Of a stretch of DNA of 64,000 nucleotides, positions 52,838-64,000 are shown one piece after another (position 1 is the stretch's first letter; every line of letters starts with the position of its first letter). The notes under the pieces were generated by a model that had not been told where the DNA came from, made no database searches, and worked only from the letters and a program-made list of their open reading frames with translations. Source of the stretch: Pseudodesulfovibrio sediminis (GTDB lineage Bacteria; Desulfobacterota; Desulfovibrionia; Desulfovibrionales; Desulfovibrionaceae); assembly GCF_020886695.1 (NCBI RefSeq), contig NZ_AP024485.1, positions 939,001 to 1,003,000 of the forward strand, in the 5' to 3' direction. The translations under genes and the position numbers were made by a program.

Positions 52838-53404
52838 TTAAAAGCTTTTTGTCACTTTCAGCTCACCCTTTCGGGGTGGTAACCCCCATACCAGACGAAG
52901 CCGTCCGTACAGGTCTTTCACCGCGGCTCTGTTCGTATCAAGGCTGTGGAGCATTCTCGTCAAGGTCTGCCCTTCCCGCCGCGCAAGGCATCCGGGCGCA
53001 TCAAAATGAATGACCAGAGTGTCCACCATCCAAAACGGAAACAGACGGCAATAATAGGGGCGCAATTCCTGTGGAATTTCGCACCCCAGCGGGCCAAGGA
53101 ATCGACATGCCCCCATGGAATCCACGGCCAGCCTGAAATGTTCTTTCCCTTCCGGGAAAAGTTTGGCGACTATCGCTTCCTCACCGGGAAACAACCGACA
53201 CACATTGTCTATAAACGCCTTGGAGTTAGGCGATACCACAAAACCACCAGTATAGGGAACATGGTCCTGGATACGCTCTTTCTCTACCTTTGAGAGCGGA
53301 AAACAAAATTCTTCCTGCCCCGTGGCGATACGACAACAGGTTGGCCCAAGCAGCGAGCAGCGTCTGCAAACGTCGGAGTCATTGGTTTGTGTCTGAGACA
53401 CCAT
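52838..53404 (-). CDS. YkgJ-family Cys-cluster protein
   Basis: A 188-residue protein with CRRCSLLGPTCCRIATGQEEFCFPLS near residues 13-38 and GACRFLGPLGCEIPQELRPYYCRLFPF, a YkgJ-type zinc or iron-sulfur cluster module. A GTG at 53401 is six bases after GGAG; the ATG at 53404 is only three bases after it, so the true start may be the GTG. Role unknown. Confidence 0.88.
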   Translation of the reverse strand: MVSQTQTNDSDVCRRCSLLGPTCCRIATGQEEFCFPLSKVEKERIQDHVPYTGGFVVSPNSKAFIDNVCRLFPGEEAIVAKLFPEGKEHFRLAVDSMGACRFLGPLGCEIPQELRPYYCRLFPFWMVDTLVIHFDAPGCLARREGQTLTRMLHSLDTNRAAVKDLYGRLRLVWGLPPRKGELKVTKSF

Positions 53405-53418
53405 GCGCTCCTGCCGGT

Positions 53419-54438
53419 TTATCCGGCAACCCCGCTATGGCCATTGGAAAACTTCAGTGCCCCTTTACCGAGCAGGTCATGCAGGTGGACCATACCGGCC
53501 AGGGTGTCGTCGTCGCGGACCACGGGCAACACGGTGATCTCGTTGCGCTCCATGACATCGAGCACATGGGCGGAGGATTCTCCGGCATTCGCCCGGCGCG
53601 GAGCTGTGGTCATGACTTCGGCAATCGACTTTTGGCTGTCCAAGTGTCCTGCGCAGACAAGGCGGCGCACATCGCCATCGGAAAAAACGCCCTTGAGGAT
53701 ATTGTCCACGTCCACGATGGCAACAAGCCCGAGCCCGCCGGAATTGAGAACGGACAACGCCTCTTGCATGGAAACGTTCTCTGCTACCACGGGCAGATTG
53801 TCGGTATGCATGAGCTGGTCCACACAGGAGGCCAACCGTTGCCCCAACGAGCCACCGGGATGAAATTTCCTGAAGTCGTCCTGACTGAAGGACTTCCACT
53901 CCATAAGGCACACGGCCAGAGCGTCACCCATGGCAAGCTGAGCCGTGGTCGAGGAAGTGGGAGCAAGCCCCATGGGACACGCCTCTTTGGGCACGGCCAC
54001 CTTGATGGTGATATCCGCGGCTTCAGCCATAGCTGAAGCGCGATTGGAGGTCATGGCGATGACCGTACACCCTAAAGACTTGAACGTGGGAATGATGGCG
54101 TTGACTTCATCCGTGCCGCCGGAATTGGACAGGGCGAGGATCACATCCTCGGCCCGCAGCATACCCATGTCGCCATGCGCCCCCTCCACAGGATGGAGAA
54201 AGAAGGACGGTGTCCCGGTACTGGCCAGTGTCGCGGCAATCTTGCGCCCCACCAATCCGGATTTGCCCACGCCGGAGATGACCACCCGGCCCGAACATTC
54301 GGCCATGGCGGTCAAAGCGGCAACAAAGGCATCATCCAGCTGTCCCTTGACCGCTGCCAAGCCTTCGATTTCGATATCGAAGACATCGCGAGCCAGGTTC
54401 AGCCAATCGGTTCTACCGGACGTACATTCCATATACAC
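53419..54438 (-). CDS. kdsD: Arabinose-5-phosphate isomerase (KpsF/GutQ family)
   Basis: A 339-residue SIS-CBS-CBS protein. The SIS domain has VVISGVGKSGLVGRKIAATL, STGTPSFFLHPVEGAHGDMGM and the ALSNSGGTDEV loop, with two CBS repeats to the C-terminus. It makes arabinose-5-phosphate from ribulose-5-phosphate for KDO in lipopolysaccharide. It sits in the carB-purF chain. Confidence 0.93.
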   Translation of the reverse strand: MYMECTSGRTDWLNLARDVFDIEIEGLAAVKGQLDDAFVAALTAMAECSGRVVISGVGKSGLVGRKIAATLASTGTPSFFLHPVEGAHGDMGMLRAEDVILALSNSGGTDEVNAIIPTFKSLGCTVIAMTSNRASAMAEAADITIKVAVPKEACPMGLAPTSSTTAQLAMGDALAVCLMEWKSFSQDDFRKFHPGGSLGQRLASCVDQLMHTDNLPVVAENVSMQEALSVLNSGGLGLVAIVDVDNILKGVFSDGDVRRLVCAGHLDSQKSIAEVMTTAPRRANAGESSAHVLDVMERNEITVLPVVRDDDTLAGMVHLHDLLGKGALKFSNGHSGVAG

Positions 54439-54447
54439 ACTCGTGAA

Positions 54448-55863
54448 TTAACAGAATTCTTTAATAATTCCGGGGGTCGCTTCAAGACAATCCTTGCCCA
54501 TTCGGTCGGACAGCGGAATCGGATAATGCCCGTCAAAACAAGCGAGACACCAGGAATCAATGTCGGTCACAGAATCCAACAGACCTGGAATGGAGATGAA
54601 ATGCAGGGATTCAATGCCAAGGAAACGGGCGATATCCTCCGGCTTGTGGTTGGCCGCGATCAGTTCACCCTTGGAAGAAAAATCAATGCCGTAAAAGCAG
54701 GGGTGCTTGATGGCCGGACAAGAGACCCGCAGATGAATCTCTCGGGCACCCAGCTCACGCAATTTCTTGACACGGGCACGAATGGTGGTACCGCGCACAA
54801 TGGAATCTTCCACGATAATGATACGCTTGCCCTGAATCATGGACTTGACCGGGTTGAGCTTTACGCGAACCGAGAAGTCACGCATGTCCTGCGAGGGCTG
54901 AATAAATGTCCGGCCCACATAGTGGTTGCGGATCATGGCGAGCTCCAGCGGCAGACCGGACTCCTGAGAATACCCGACTGCGGCATAGTTGCCGGAATCC
55001 GGGAACGGCATGACAAAGTCCGCATCCACCGGAGCTTCCTTGGCAAGCATGGCGCCCATGGCCTTGCGACGTTCGTACACAACGTCACCGAACACATTGG
55101 AGTCGGGACGGGCGAAGTAGATAAGCTCGAAGATACACTGACGTTTGGGCTGCGGCTCGCAGTAATGCATGGAATCCATCTTGCCATCCTGAATGATGAC
55201 CATTTCACCAGGATTGAGCGGACGCAGATACTCGGCCTCGATGAGGTCAAAAGCACAGGTCTCGGAGGCGAAAACGTAACTGTCGCCAACCCGCCCGAGG
55301 GCCAGGGGACGAACGCCATTGGGGTCCTTGAGGGCGATGAGCTTGTCATTGGCGAGAATGAGCATGGAGAAGGCGCCACGGATACGCTTGCACGCCTCTG
55401 CAATAGCCTCTTCGATGGTATCGGTCTTGTGCAGGTACTTGATGATCAGATGCGCAATGACTTCCGTATCCATGGTGGTCTGGAAAATGGAACCATTTTC
55501 TTCGAGTTCGGCTCGAAGCTCATAGGTATTGACGAGATTGCCGTTGTGGGCCAGAGCCAACCGGAGGTCTCCGTGTCGCACGAGGAACGGCTGGGCATTA
55601 CGAATCAGGGATGCACCGGTGGTTGAATACCGGATGTGTCCCATGGCGATGCCACCTTTAAGTTCCTTACCGAGGTGGCGTTCGTTGAACACATCGGCCA
55701 CAAGGCCCATCCCTCTCTGTTCGCGAATCTTATCGCCATCCCAGGTGACGATACCGGCAGACTCCTGCCCACGATGCTGTTGGGCATACAACCCAAAGTA
55801 CGTCATCCTGGCAGCTTCTTTGTTGCCGTATATACCGAACAGTCCGCAATACTCTTTTTTCAT
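54448..55863 (-). CDS. purF: Amidophosphoribosyltransferase
   Basis: A 471-residue enzyme for the first step of purine synthesis. The nucleophile Cys6 (MKKEYCGLFGIYG) comes after a five-residue propeptide. The glutaminase (AQQHRGQESAGI) and the PRPP domain (IIVEDSIVRGTT, VMPFPDSGN) are intact. Cys in RQCIFELIYF, HPCFYG and SWCLACFDG match the 4Fe-4S type (B. subtilis class), which is oxygen-sensitive. Confidence 0.96.
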   Translation of the reverse strand: MKKEYCGLFGIYGNKEAARMTYFGLYAQQHRGQESAGIVTWDGDKIREQRGMGLVADVFNERHLGKELKGGIAMGHIRYSTTGASLIRNAQPFLVRHGDLRLALAHNGNLVNTYELRAELEENGSIFQTTMDTEVIAHLIIKYLHKTDTIEEAIAEACKRIRGAFSMLILANDKLIALKDPNGVRPLALGRVGDSYVFASETCAFDLIEAEYLRPLNPGEMVIIQDGKMDSMHYCEPQPKRQCIFELIYFARPDSNVFGDVVYERRKAMGAMLAKEAPVDADFVMPFPDSGNYAAVGYSQESGLPLELAMIRNHYVGRTFIQPSQDMRDFSVRVKLNPVKSMIQGKRIIIVEDSIVRGTTIRARVKKLRELGAREIHLRVSCPAIKHPCFYGIDFSSKGELIAANHKPEDIARFLGIESLHFISIPGLLDSVTDIDSWCLACFDGHYPIPLSDRMGKDCLEATPGIIKEFC

Positions 55864-55883
55864 GACTCTCTCTCGTAAGTCTC

Positions 55884-59120
<3,237 letters not shown>

Positions 59121-59489
59121 TATGCTCAAAGGAGTTGAAGTTACACCGTTTTTTCATGAGAAAAGAAGCATCCGTTCTTCTCGCCAGACAGGACAACGGC
59201 GCCACCCGTCGGACAAGCTCATTTTTATACAGCTATAGCCCTTGGAAAGCAATGGTTTTGTATTGCACCGAAGTGGCGCCCAAGGCTGATCCTGCAGGAC
59301 CGACCACGACTGATCCGGCTCACTATAGCCTGTCACCAGTACAACCCATTGATACAACCAATCCCATACTGCCCCCTCACAAACCAATTGCGACAAAAAG
59401 ACCTTGAATCGGATAATTGACACAATCCGGCATTGACACCGGCGAAGTTGATACTTATTATCAGTCTCACCAAACATTGAGGGAATTAC
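59121..59489. other. Intergenic region between carB and feoA, with divergent promoters
   Basis: A 369-base gap with no supported gene. The minus-strand side holds the carB promoter and leader, in which a GGCGCC-centred hairpin (about 59195-59212) and a GAGAAG..CTTCTTTTCTC pairing (about 59155-59180) may fold. The plus-strand side, AT-rich, should hold the feoA promoter. Confidence 0.5.
59224..59252 (-). promoter_or_regulatory. Probable carB promoter
   Basis: Minus strand TTGCTT (59252-59247), 17 bases, TATAAA (59229-59224), giving a leader of about 90 bases. Confidence 0.5.
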
Positions 59490-59774
59490 GTGACAGAAAA
59501 GCCTTTGACTGAGTACCCTTCGGGGACAATTGTTCGTATTGTGGGAATTAACGGAGGCAGACAAGCCAGATCGCGCATGCTCGCCATGGGCATGACGCCT
59601 GGGTGCCCCGTTGAAATACTCACCGGCGGAACTGGCGGGTGTCGGGTGCGTGTCCGAGGTTCCGATGTGGTCCTTTGTTGTGGATTGGCCGGAAAGATAC
59701 TCGCCGTTGAAAACAACTCTGAAGAGGGACCGCACTGCACATGCTGCCCTCCTCCGCAGGTAACGAGAACCTGA
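59490..59774 (+). CDS. feoA: FeoA-domain protein
   Basis: A 94-residue SH3-like protein starting at GTG 59490 after GAGGGAATTAC, with GTIVRIVGINGGRQARSRMLAMGM and TGGCRVRVRGSDVVL. FeoA assists FeoB in ferrous-iron uptake. It has an unusual Cys- and His-containing tail (GPHCTCCPPPQ) that could bind metal. No feoB lies in the window and a terminator follows, so it is a stand-alone gene. Confidence 0.9.
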   Translation: MTEKPLTEYPSGTIVRIVGINGGRQARSRMLAMGMTPGCPVEILTGGTGGCRVRVRGSDVVLCCGLAGKILAVENNSEEGPHCTCCPPPQVTRT

Positions 59775-59794
59775 TTCGCATACGCAATGAAAAG

Positions 59795-59817
59795 AACCGC
59801 TGAAAGGCGGTTTTTTT
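59795..59817 (+). terminator. Terminator of feoA
   Basis: Stem AACCGC / GCGGTT with TGAAAG loop, followed by a T run. Confidence 0.85.
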
Positions 59818-59894
59818 CATGCCCCATGAATTATACTTGTCCAAAGAAGTCACGGGATGCTATCCAACAGGATACGACCCCCGGAGGCGCAACT

Positions 59895-60845
59895 ATGTCT
59901 GAAACAATTCGCATTGGAGTGAGTGCCTGCCTGGCCGGAGAGAAGGTCCGCTATGACAGGTCACACCATCACGATAGATACCTCACTAAAATTCTTGCTA
60001 AATACGTTGAATTTATTCCGCTTTGCCCAGAGATCGCCTGCGGCATGGGCATCCCGCGTGAAAAGCTCAGACAAGTTGAGTGCGCTGATACGATACGACT
60101 CATCGGCTACGAATCCGGCGATGACCTGACAGAGACCATGACACAATGGGCGGACCGCGTCCTGCCCGGACTGGATGACGAAGAACTCTGCGGTTTTGTC
60201 GTCAAGCCGGAATCCCCATCCTGTGGCGTGAAGCGTGCCAAAATTTATTCCACAACAGGCGCGCCCCCCAAACGAGGCATGGGCTTTTTCACCACAATGC
60301 TGACCCAACATGCTCCGCTACTGCCCATTGTGAACTCCGAACAGCTCCACAATCCGCTTCTGCGGGAAAACTTCATACGTCGAATTTTTGTCCTGAAACG
60401 GTGGCGTGAACTGACGGCCCTGGGAAAGGATATCGGCAAGCTCGTCGATTTCCACACACGGCACAAGATGCTGATCCGCGCTCACGACCTCAAAGGGTAC
60501 CGCGAGCTTGGCAAGCTGCTTGGGCAATCGAGCCAGTCCAATGTGAAGGAAATATTTGATCAATATGCCACTTTGCTCTTCAACTCACTGAAATTGCAGG
60601 CGACCCAAAAAAAGAACAGCGATGTGCTGCAACACGCCATGGGCTATTTCAAGAAAAACATCGATGCCAAAGACAAGCAGGAAGTGCTCGACATGATAAC
60701 CGCCTATCGCACAGGCAAAATCCCTCTGCTCATGCCGGTCACCCTGCTCAACCACTTTGCCAGAAAGTATCAGAAGCCCTATCTGATACAGCAATATTTT
60801 CTAAATCCGTCACCAGCGGAACTGCAACTGCTCAATCAGGTCTAG
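59895..60845 (+). CDS. DUF523-DUF1722 (YbgA) fusion protein
   Basis: A 316-residue cytoplasmic protein. Residues about 1-160 are DUF523 (RIGVSACLAGEKVRYDRSHHHD, PEIACGMGIPREKLR, SPSCGVKRAKIY), with conserved Cys. The rest is DUF1722/YbgA (RELTALGKDIGKLVDFHTRHKMLIRAH). The role is unknown, with suggested ties to photolyase-neighbour or stress genes. The ATG at 59895 follows GGAGG at seven bases; the longer frame from 59787 covers the terminator. Confidence 0.9.
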   Translation: MSETIRIGVSACLAGEKVRYDRSHHHDRYLTKILAKYVEFIPLCPEIACGMGIPREKLRQVECADTIRLIGYESGDDLTETMTQWADRVLPGLDDEELCGFVVKPESPSCGVKRAKIYSTTGAPPKRGMGFFTTMLTQHAPLLPIVNSEQLHNPLLRENFIRRIFVLKRWRELTALGKDIGKLVDFHTRHKMLIRAHDLKGYRELGKLLGQSSQSNVKEIFDQYATLLFNSLKLQATQKKNSDVLQHAMGYFKKNIDAKDKQEVLDMITAYRTGKIPLLMPVTLLNHFARKYQKPYLIQQYFLNPSPAELQLLNQV

Positions 60846-61621
60846 TCAACCAGACCGGCGGGTTCCAACTCCAGGCGCACGCCTTTAAGGTCGCCGCCGC
60901 TCTCAAGCCACGACTTCAGCAATGCCCGGTTGCGAAAAACGACCGGATGAGGGCAACCATAACCGGCCTGCGCCAATAATCCGGCAGCCTGTTCAGGATA
61001 ATGCTTGGCCGCCGACAAGCAGGCAAGCAGGTTGAGGCACAGCTCATTCATGGGGAATCCCAGAGTCATGGCCTTGCCCAGCGGCAACATGACATTATCC
61101 AGCCGGCGCGCCTTGAAATAGGACACGGCCAGATCGAATTGCGCCGAGTGCAACCCAGGCAAACGCTCAGCAATTTCCTCGCGTTCGGCCACAGTGTAGG
61201 AAATTTTTTCAGCAACATACGGTGTACCGTCAACATTGCGCAGACGAAAATCAAAACCATATCTTCGGGCCCAGAACAGCCCTTCCACGGCTTCTTCAGG
61301 CGGCAGCATCATGTCAAGGTGTTGGCAACCGGCCAGACGCATGGCCCGCAGCAATGCATCAGTCGGCACGGTATTCAGTTTGGCGCTCCAGAGTACATTG
61401 ATATCCCGGATACGCATACCCTCGCACATCGCTATAGCTTTGGCATAATCAGAAAAAGCCGATGGATCAACAAACGCGAGGGCATTCAGCCTGTGTTCGC
61501 TAACCGCTTCCGCAACCGCATCCAAGGAGTAATCCCCATCAAATCGGAGAATACCTTGTGCAAAAGGCTCTTCATTTGCGATCAAAACTTCATGCTCAAT
61601 GACATTCTTATCGATATACAT
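60842..61621 (-). CDS. Unrecognised protein with a helical C-terminal part
   Basis: A 259-residue protein from ATG 61621 (MYIDKNVIEHEV), preceded by GGGGGAAAT. The first 130 residues alternate hydrophobic strands and helices (LNALAFVDPSAFSDYAKAI, MRIRDINVLWSAKLN, LAGCQHLDMMLPPEEAVEGL), like a radical-SAM-type TIM-barrel half but without the C-x3-C-x2-C cluster. The last part (LHSAQFDLAVSYFKARRLD, then MNELCLNLLACLSAAKHYPE) looks TPR-like. Its stop codon overlaps that of the DUF523 gene (CTAG). It precedes metG. Confidence 0.7.
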   Translation of the reverse strand: MYIDKNVIEHEVLIANEEPFAQGILRFDGDYSLDAVAEAVSEHRLNALAFVDPSAFSDYAKAIAMCEGMRIRDINVLWSAKLNTVPTDALLRAMRLAGCQHLDMMLPPEEAVEGLFWARRYGFDFRLRNVDGTPYVAEKISYTVAEREEIAERLPGLHSAQFDLAVSYFKARRLDNVMLPLGKAMTLGFPMNELCLNLLACLSAAKHYPEQAAGLLAQAGYGCPHPVVFRNRALLKSWLESGGDLKGVRLELEPAGLVD

Positions 61622-61690
61622 ATTTCCCCCAAACCGCCTGTTTTTTGACATCAAGAACGGTTCAGAAGAAAGAGATGCAAAGATTTTGCC

Positions 61691-61723
61691 AAAAAAAAGA
61701 GGCCCCCGATATGGAGACCTCTT
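61691..61723 (-). terminator. Terminator of metG
   Basis: Minus-strand stem of 11 bp (AAGAGGTCTCC / GGGGGCCTCTT, with G-U pairs), a five-base loop and a long T run. Confidence 0.88.
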
Positions 61724-61746
61724 GTGCTTGCTTATTTCAGGTCCGT

Positions 61747-63687
61747 CTAGCTGACTTTGCTTCCAGCTGGAACATCGCCAGAAGGGGTCAACAACTGCAT
61801 CCCCTCCTCCGTCTTCACTGCCAGGATCATTCCCTGAGAGAGCTGCTTCCTGAGTTTGCGAGGCTTGAGGTTTGCAACCACAACCACCTGTTTCCCAATG
61901 AGATCCTCAGGAGAAAAGAAATCGGCGATCCCGGCAACAACCTGACGCAGTTCTGTGTCGCCGGTATCCACACGAACCAGAAGAAGGCGATCGGCATCGG
62001 GATGCTTGTCCACTTCCTTGACCGTCCCCACTCGCAGATCAAGCTTCTGAAAATCTTCGAACTCGATGGCACCGGCTGCACCGGCATCTTCCTTCTTGTC
62101 CTGTTTTTTCTGCTTTTTCTGTTTCTTGGGCTTTTGCTCAGCCTCTTCCTTGGGCATTTCCACACGAGGGAAGAGATTTGAACTTTTGGCCACGGTCTCG
62201 CCGGATTCGAGCAGTCCCCAGACGTCCACTTCCTTGGGCAGGTTCACCTTTTGGGCATCAAATCCCATGCTGAGCTGGTCGAGCATCTTCTCGGCGGCTT
62301 CAGGCATGACCGGCCACAAATGGACCGCGATCTTGCGCATGTTCTCCAGCAGCACATAAATGACTGTGGAGAGACGACCCATGTTTTCTTCCTTGTACAA
62401 GGTCCAGGGCGCGGTCTCATCAATATACTTATTCAGGCCACGCACCAACTCCCACAGCCCTTCGAGCGCACGGGAGAATTTCCAGTCCTTGTAGAAGTCC
62501 TGAAAGGACTGCATGGCGTCCTGACCAAGTTTCTTGATCTCGGCATCGACAATATCTTCCACATCAGGCCGGGGAATGACGCCGCCGAAATATTTGTGTG
62601 TCATGGCAAGAGTTCTGCTGAACAGATTGCCGAGGTCGTTGGCGAGGTCAGCATTGAGACGGCCGATAAGCGCCTTCTCGGAAAAGCTGGAATCCTGGCC
62701 AAAGGACATTTCACGCAACAGGAAATACCTGAAGGCATCCAGTCCATAGGCATCTTTCATGGCCAACGGCTCAACCACGTTACCGATGGATTTGGACATC
62801 TTGGTGTCCTCCACCAACCAGTAGCCATGCACATTGAGATGCTGGTATGGCTCAATCCCTGCGGCCTTGAGCATGGTCGGCCAGAAAATGGCGTGGGGTT
62901 TCAGAATATCCTTGGCGACCAAGTGGTTTGCCTGGGGCCAGAATCTCTGGAATTTTTCACCCTCAGGATAACCCAGTGCGGCCACATAGTTGATAAGCGC
63001 ATCAAACCAGACATAGGTGACATACTCGGAGTCGAACGGCAGCTCGATTCCCCATGTCAGACGGGACTTGGGACGGGAGATGCACAGGTCTTCCAGCTCA
63101 CCGGATTCCAGCAGGCTGACGACCTCGTTCTTGTACCGCTCAGGACGAATGAAATCAGGGTTTTTCTTGATATGATCAAGGAGCCAATCCCTGTACTTGG
63201 ACATCTTGAAGAAGTAGTTCTTTTCGGCGATGTATTCCGGAGTGGTCAGGTGATCCGGGCACTTCCCATCTACCAGCTCTTTCTCGGTGTAGAATCGTTC
63301 GCACCCGAAACAATAGTGACCGCCATATTCTCCGAAGTAGATATCCCCGGAATCATAAACCTTCTGCAAAATCTGCTGTACAACATCAATGTGACGCTGT
63401 TCAGTCGTACGAATAAAGTCATTATTGGAAATGTTCATGCCCGGCCAGAGATCCTGGAAGAGTTTGCTGATGGTATCAACATACTCCTTGGGGGTCTGCC
63501 CGTTGGCTTCTGCCGCCTGAACGATCTTGTCGCCATGCTCGTCAGTACCGGTCAGAAAATAACTCTCCATGCCCATAAGCGTCTGAAACCGGGCCATGGA
63601 GTCGGCCACGGTGGTCGTGTATGCGTGCCCCAGATGCGGCTTGGCATTCACATAATAAATGGGCGTGGTGATATAAAAACGTTCCAA
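61747..63687 (-). CDS. metG: Methionyl-tRNA synthetase with C-terminal tRNA-binding domain
   Basis: A 646-residue class I synthetase. PHLGHAYT is the HIGH motif and TKMSKSIGN the KMSKS loop. The zinc knuckle is CFGC plus CPDH, the C-C-C-H Thermus-type set. A Lys-rich linker (KKQKKQKKQDKKED, about residues 520-535) joins a Trbp111-like domain (about 545-646; LDLRVGTVKEV, PDADRLLLVRVD). The start is TTG at 63687, eight bases after AAGGAG; the ATG at 63692-63690 is out of frame and too close to the site. Confidence 0.96.
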   Translation of the reverse strand: MERFYITTPIYYVNAKPHLGHAYTTTVADSMARFQTLMGMESYFLTGTDEHGDKIVQAAEANGQTPKEYVDTISKLFQDLWPGMNISNNDFIRTTEQRHIDVVQQILQKVYDSGDIYFGEYGGHYCFGCERFYTEKELVDGKCPDHLTTPEYIAEKNYFFKMSKYRDWLLDHIKKNPDFIRPERYKNEVVSLLESGELEDLCISRPKSRLTWGIELPFDSEYVTYVWFDALINYVAALGYPEGEKFQRFWPQANHLVAKDILKPHAIFWPTMLKAAGIEPYQHLNVHGYWLVEDTKMSKSIGNVVEPLAMKDAYGLDAFRYFLLREMSFGQDSSFSEKALIGRLNADLANDLGNLFSRTLAMTHKYFGGVIPRPDVEDIVDAEIKKLGQDAMQSFQDFYKDWKFSRALEGLWELVRGLNKYIDETAPWTLYKEENMGRLSTVIYVLLENMRKIAVHLWPVMPEAAEKMLDQLSMGFDAQKVNLPKEVDVWGLLESGETVAKSSNLFPRVEMPKEEAEQKPKKQKKQKKQDKKEDAGAAGAIEFEDFQKLDLRVGTVKEVDKHPDADRLLLVRVDTGDTELRQVVAGIADFFSPEDLIGKQVVVVANLKPRKLRKQLSQGMILAVKTEEGMQLLTPSGDVPAGSKVS

Positions 63688-63735
63688 AGCATTTACTCCT
63701 TGTCGTGACGGACCAAACGCCCGTCTGTCGAACAG

Positions 63736-64000
63736 CTATTTCTTGGAAGGCCTGCGTCTGCGCCTTCTGGGCCTGCGCCCTCGTTTGGTTTTTTCCTCGC
63801 CAGTGTCCGCGGAAGCGCCAGTCGCCTTGCGCTCCTGCTCCTCCGGGGAGGGCGATTGGCCGGGACGTCCCCCCTTGGCGGGACGCTCCTTCCTTTGAGG
63901 TTTATCATTTGTTTTTGATCGATCCGATTTGCCGGAACGCTCTTTCTTGGGACGTCCCCTGCGCTCGGGCTTATCGCCACCGCGCTTGTCGGAGCGTTCG
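63736..64000 (-). CDS. C-terminal basic tail of an upstream gene (partial)
   Basis: The frame ending TAG at 63736-63738 runs off the window. It reads a long low-complexity, highly basic stretch (RRGRPKKERSGKSDRS and similar) ending KTKRGRRPRRRRRRPSKK. Such tails occur on RNA-binding proteins, such as DEAD-box helicases, and on PSP1/RicT proteins that sit before metG in some sulfate reducers, but the body is not visible. It ends 48 bases before metG. Confidence 0.6.
   Translation of the reverse strand, partial: ERSDKRGGDKPERRGRPKKERSGKSDRSKTNDKPQRKERPAKGGRPGQSPSPEEQERKATGASADTGEEKTKRGRRPRRRRRRPSKK

Noticed and set aside
59190-59215. T-box-like GGGTGGCGCC in the carB leader
   Set aside because: It does not match the AGGGTGGNACCGCG core, and carB is not an amino-acid-tRNA regulated gene; treated as a chance hairpin.
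63693-63980. 95-codon minus-strand frame before metG
   Set aside because: It overlaps, out of frame, the basic tail of the upstream gene and runs almost into metG; the tail frame has a consistent coding pattern and this one does not.

Overview
The window looks like a chromosomal segment of a Desulfovibrionaceae bacterium, most like Pseudodesulfovibrio or a close relative (inference). The grounds are the trimeric-porin-type outer-membrane protein, the roughly 1000-residue NAD-glutamate dehydrogenase, the UbiD/UbiX pair, the bacteriohemerythrin, the ArsS-type radical SAM enzyme and a moderately GC-rich Gram-negative gene set. Gene density is high. No CRISPR array, prophage or intact insertion sequence was found.

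Layout. 1-457 is the start of a branched-chain amino-acid type binding protein. 531-5984 (minus) is a tight six-gene run: an NMT1/THI5-like ABC importer, phoH (apparently CTG-started), ybeY and a membrane sensor fused to an AlbA_2 domain. 6145-6775 is a lipoprotein gene broken at an A7 run. 6856-8371 holds a metal-efflux permease and its SmtB-type repressor, each with a matching operator. 8539-13057 has NAD-glutamate dehydrogenase, cheV and a small Hpt protein. 13128-17373 groups ubiD, a Cys-rich small protein, a hemerythrin, tRNA-Arg(CCG) and ubiX. 17383-21459 holds a UPF0173 hydrolase, uvrC and a strongly codon-biased porin.

21679-28545 (plus) is a housekeeping run: hisD, purC, an unlisted 29-residue membrane peptide, rpsF-rpsR-rplI, dnaB, a phenylacetate-CoA ligase and a DUF456 protein. 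28579-34034 has an AhpD-like protein divergent from a LysR regulator, a patatin, and thrC-tlyA-DMT exporter. 34039-39861 has a PilZ protein, a rhodanese-ferritin fusion, an ECF T and A pair without S component, a FadL-type porin and a DUF4198 protein. 40035-45506 has arsS, SRP RNA, a 1130-residue hybrid histidine kinase, a decayed autotransporter fragment and tRNA-Ser(GGA).

45571-47286 is pyrK-pyrD, divergent by only 11 bp from a U32 hydroxylase-type gene. 49341-59120 (minus) is a seven-gene chain: carB, purF, kdsD, a YkgJ protein, a class A penicillin-binding protein, a PhzF protein and a MIF homologue, closed by a bidirectional terminator. 59490-64000 has feoA, a DUF523-DUF1722 fusion, an unrecognised protein, metG and the basic tail of an upstream gene.

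Together the genes serve nucleotide, amino-acid and translation housekeeping, envelope building, and oxygen, metal and chemotactic sensing. I did not find a clear-cut new defence or mobile system. The best leads are the CTG-started phoH in a run with the AlbA_2 membrane sensor, the A7 frameshift gene, the two-operator metal switch, the unlisted small proteins, and the pyrK/U32 divergent overlap.
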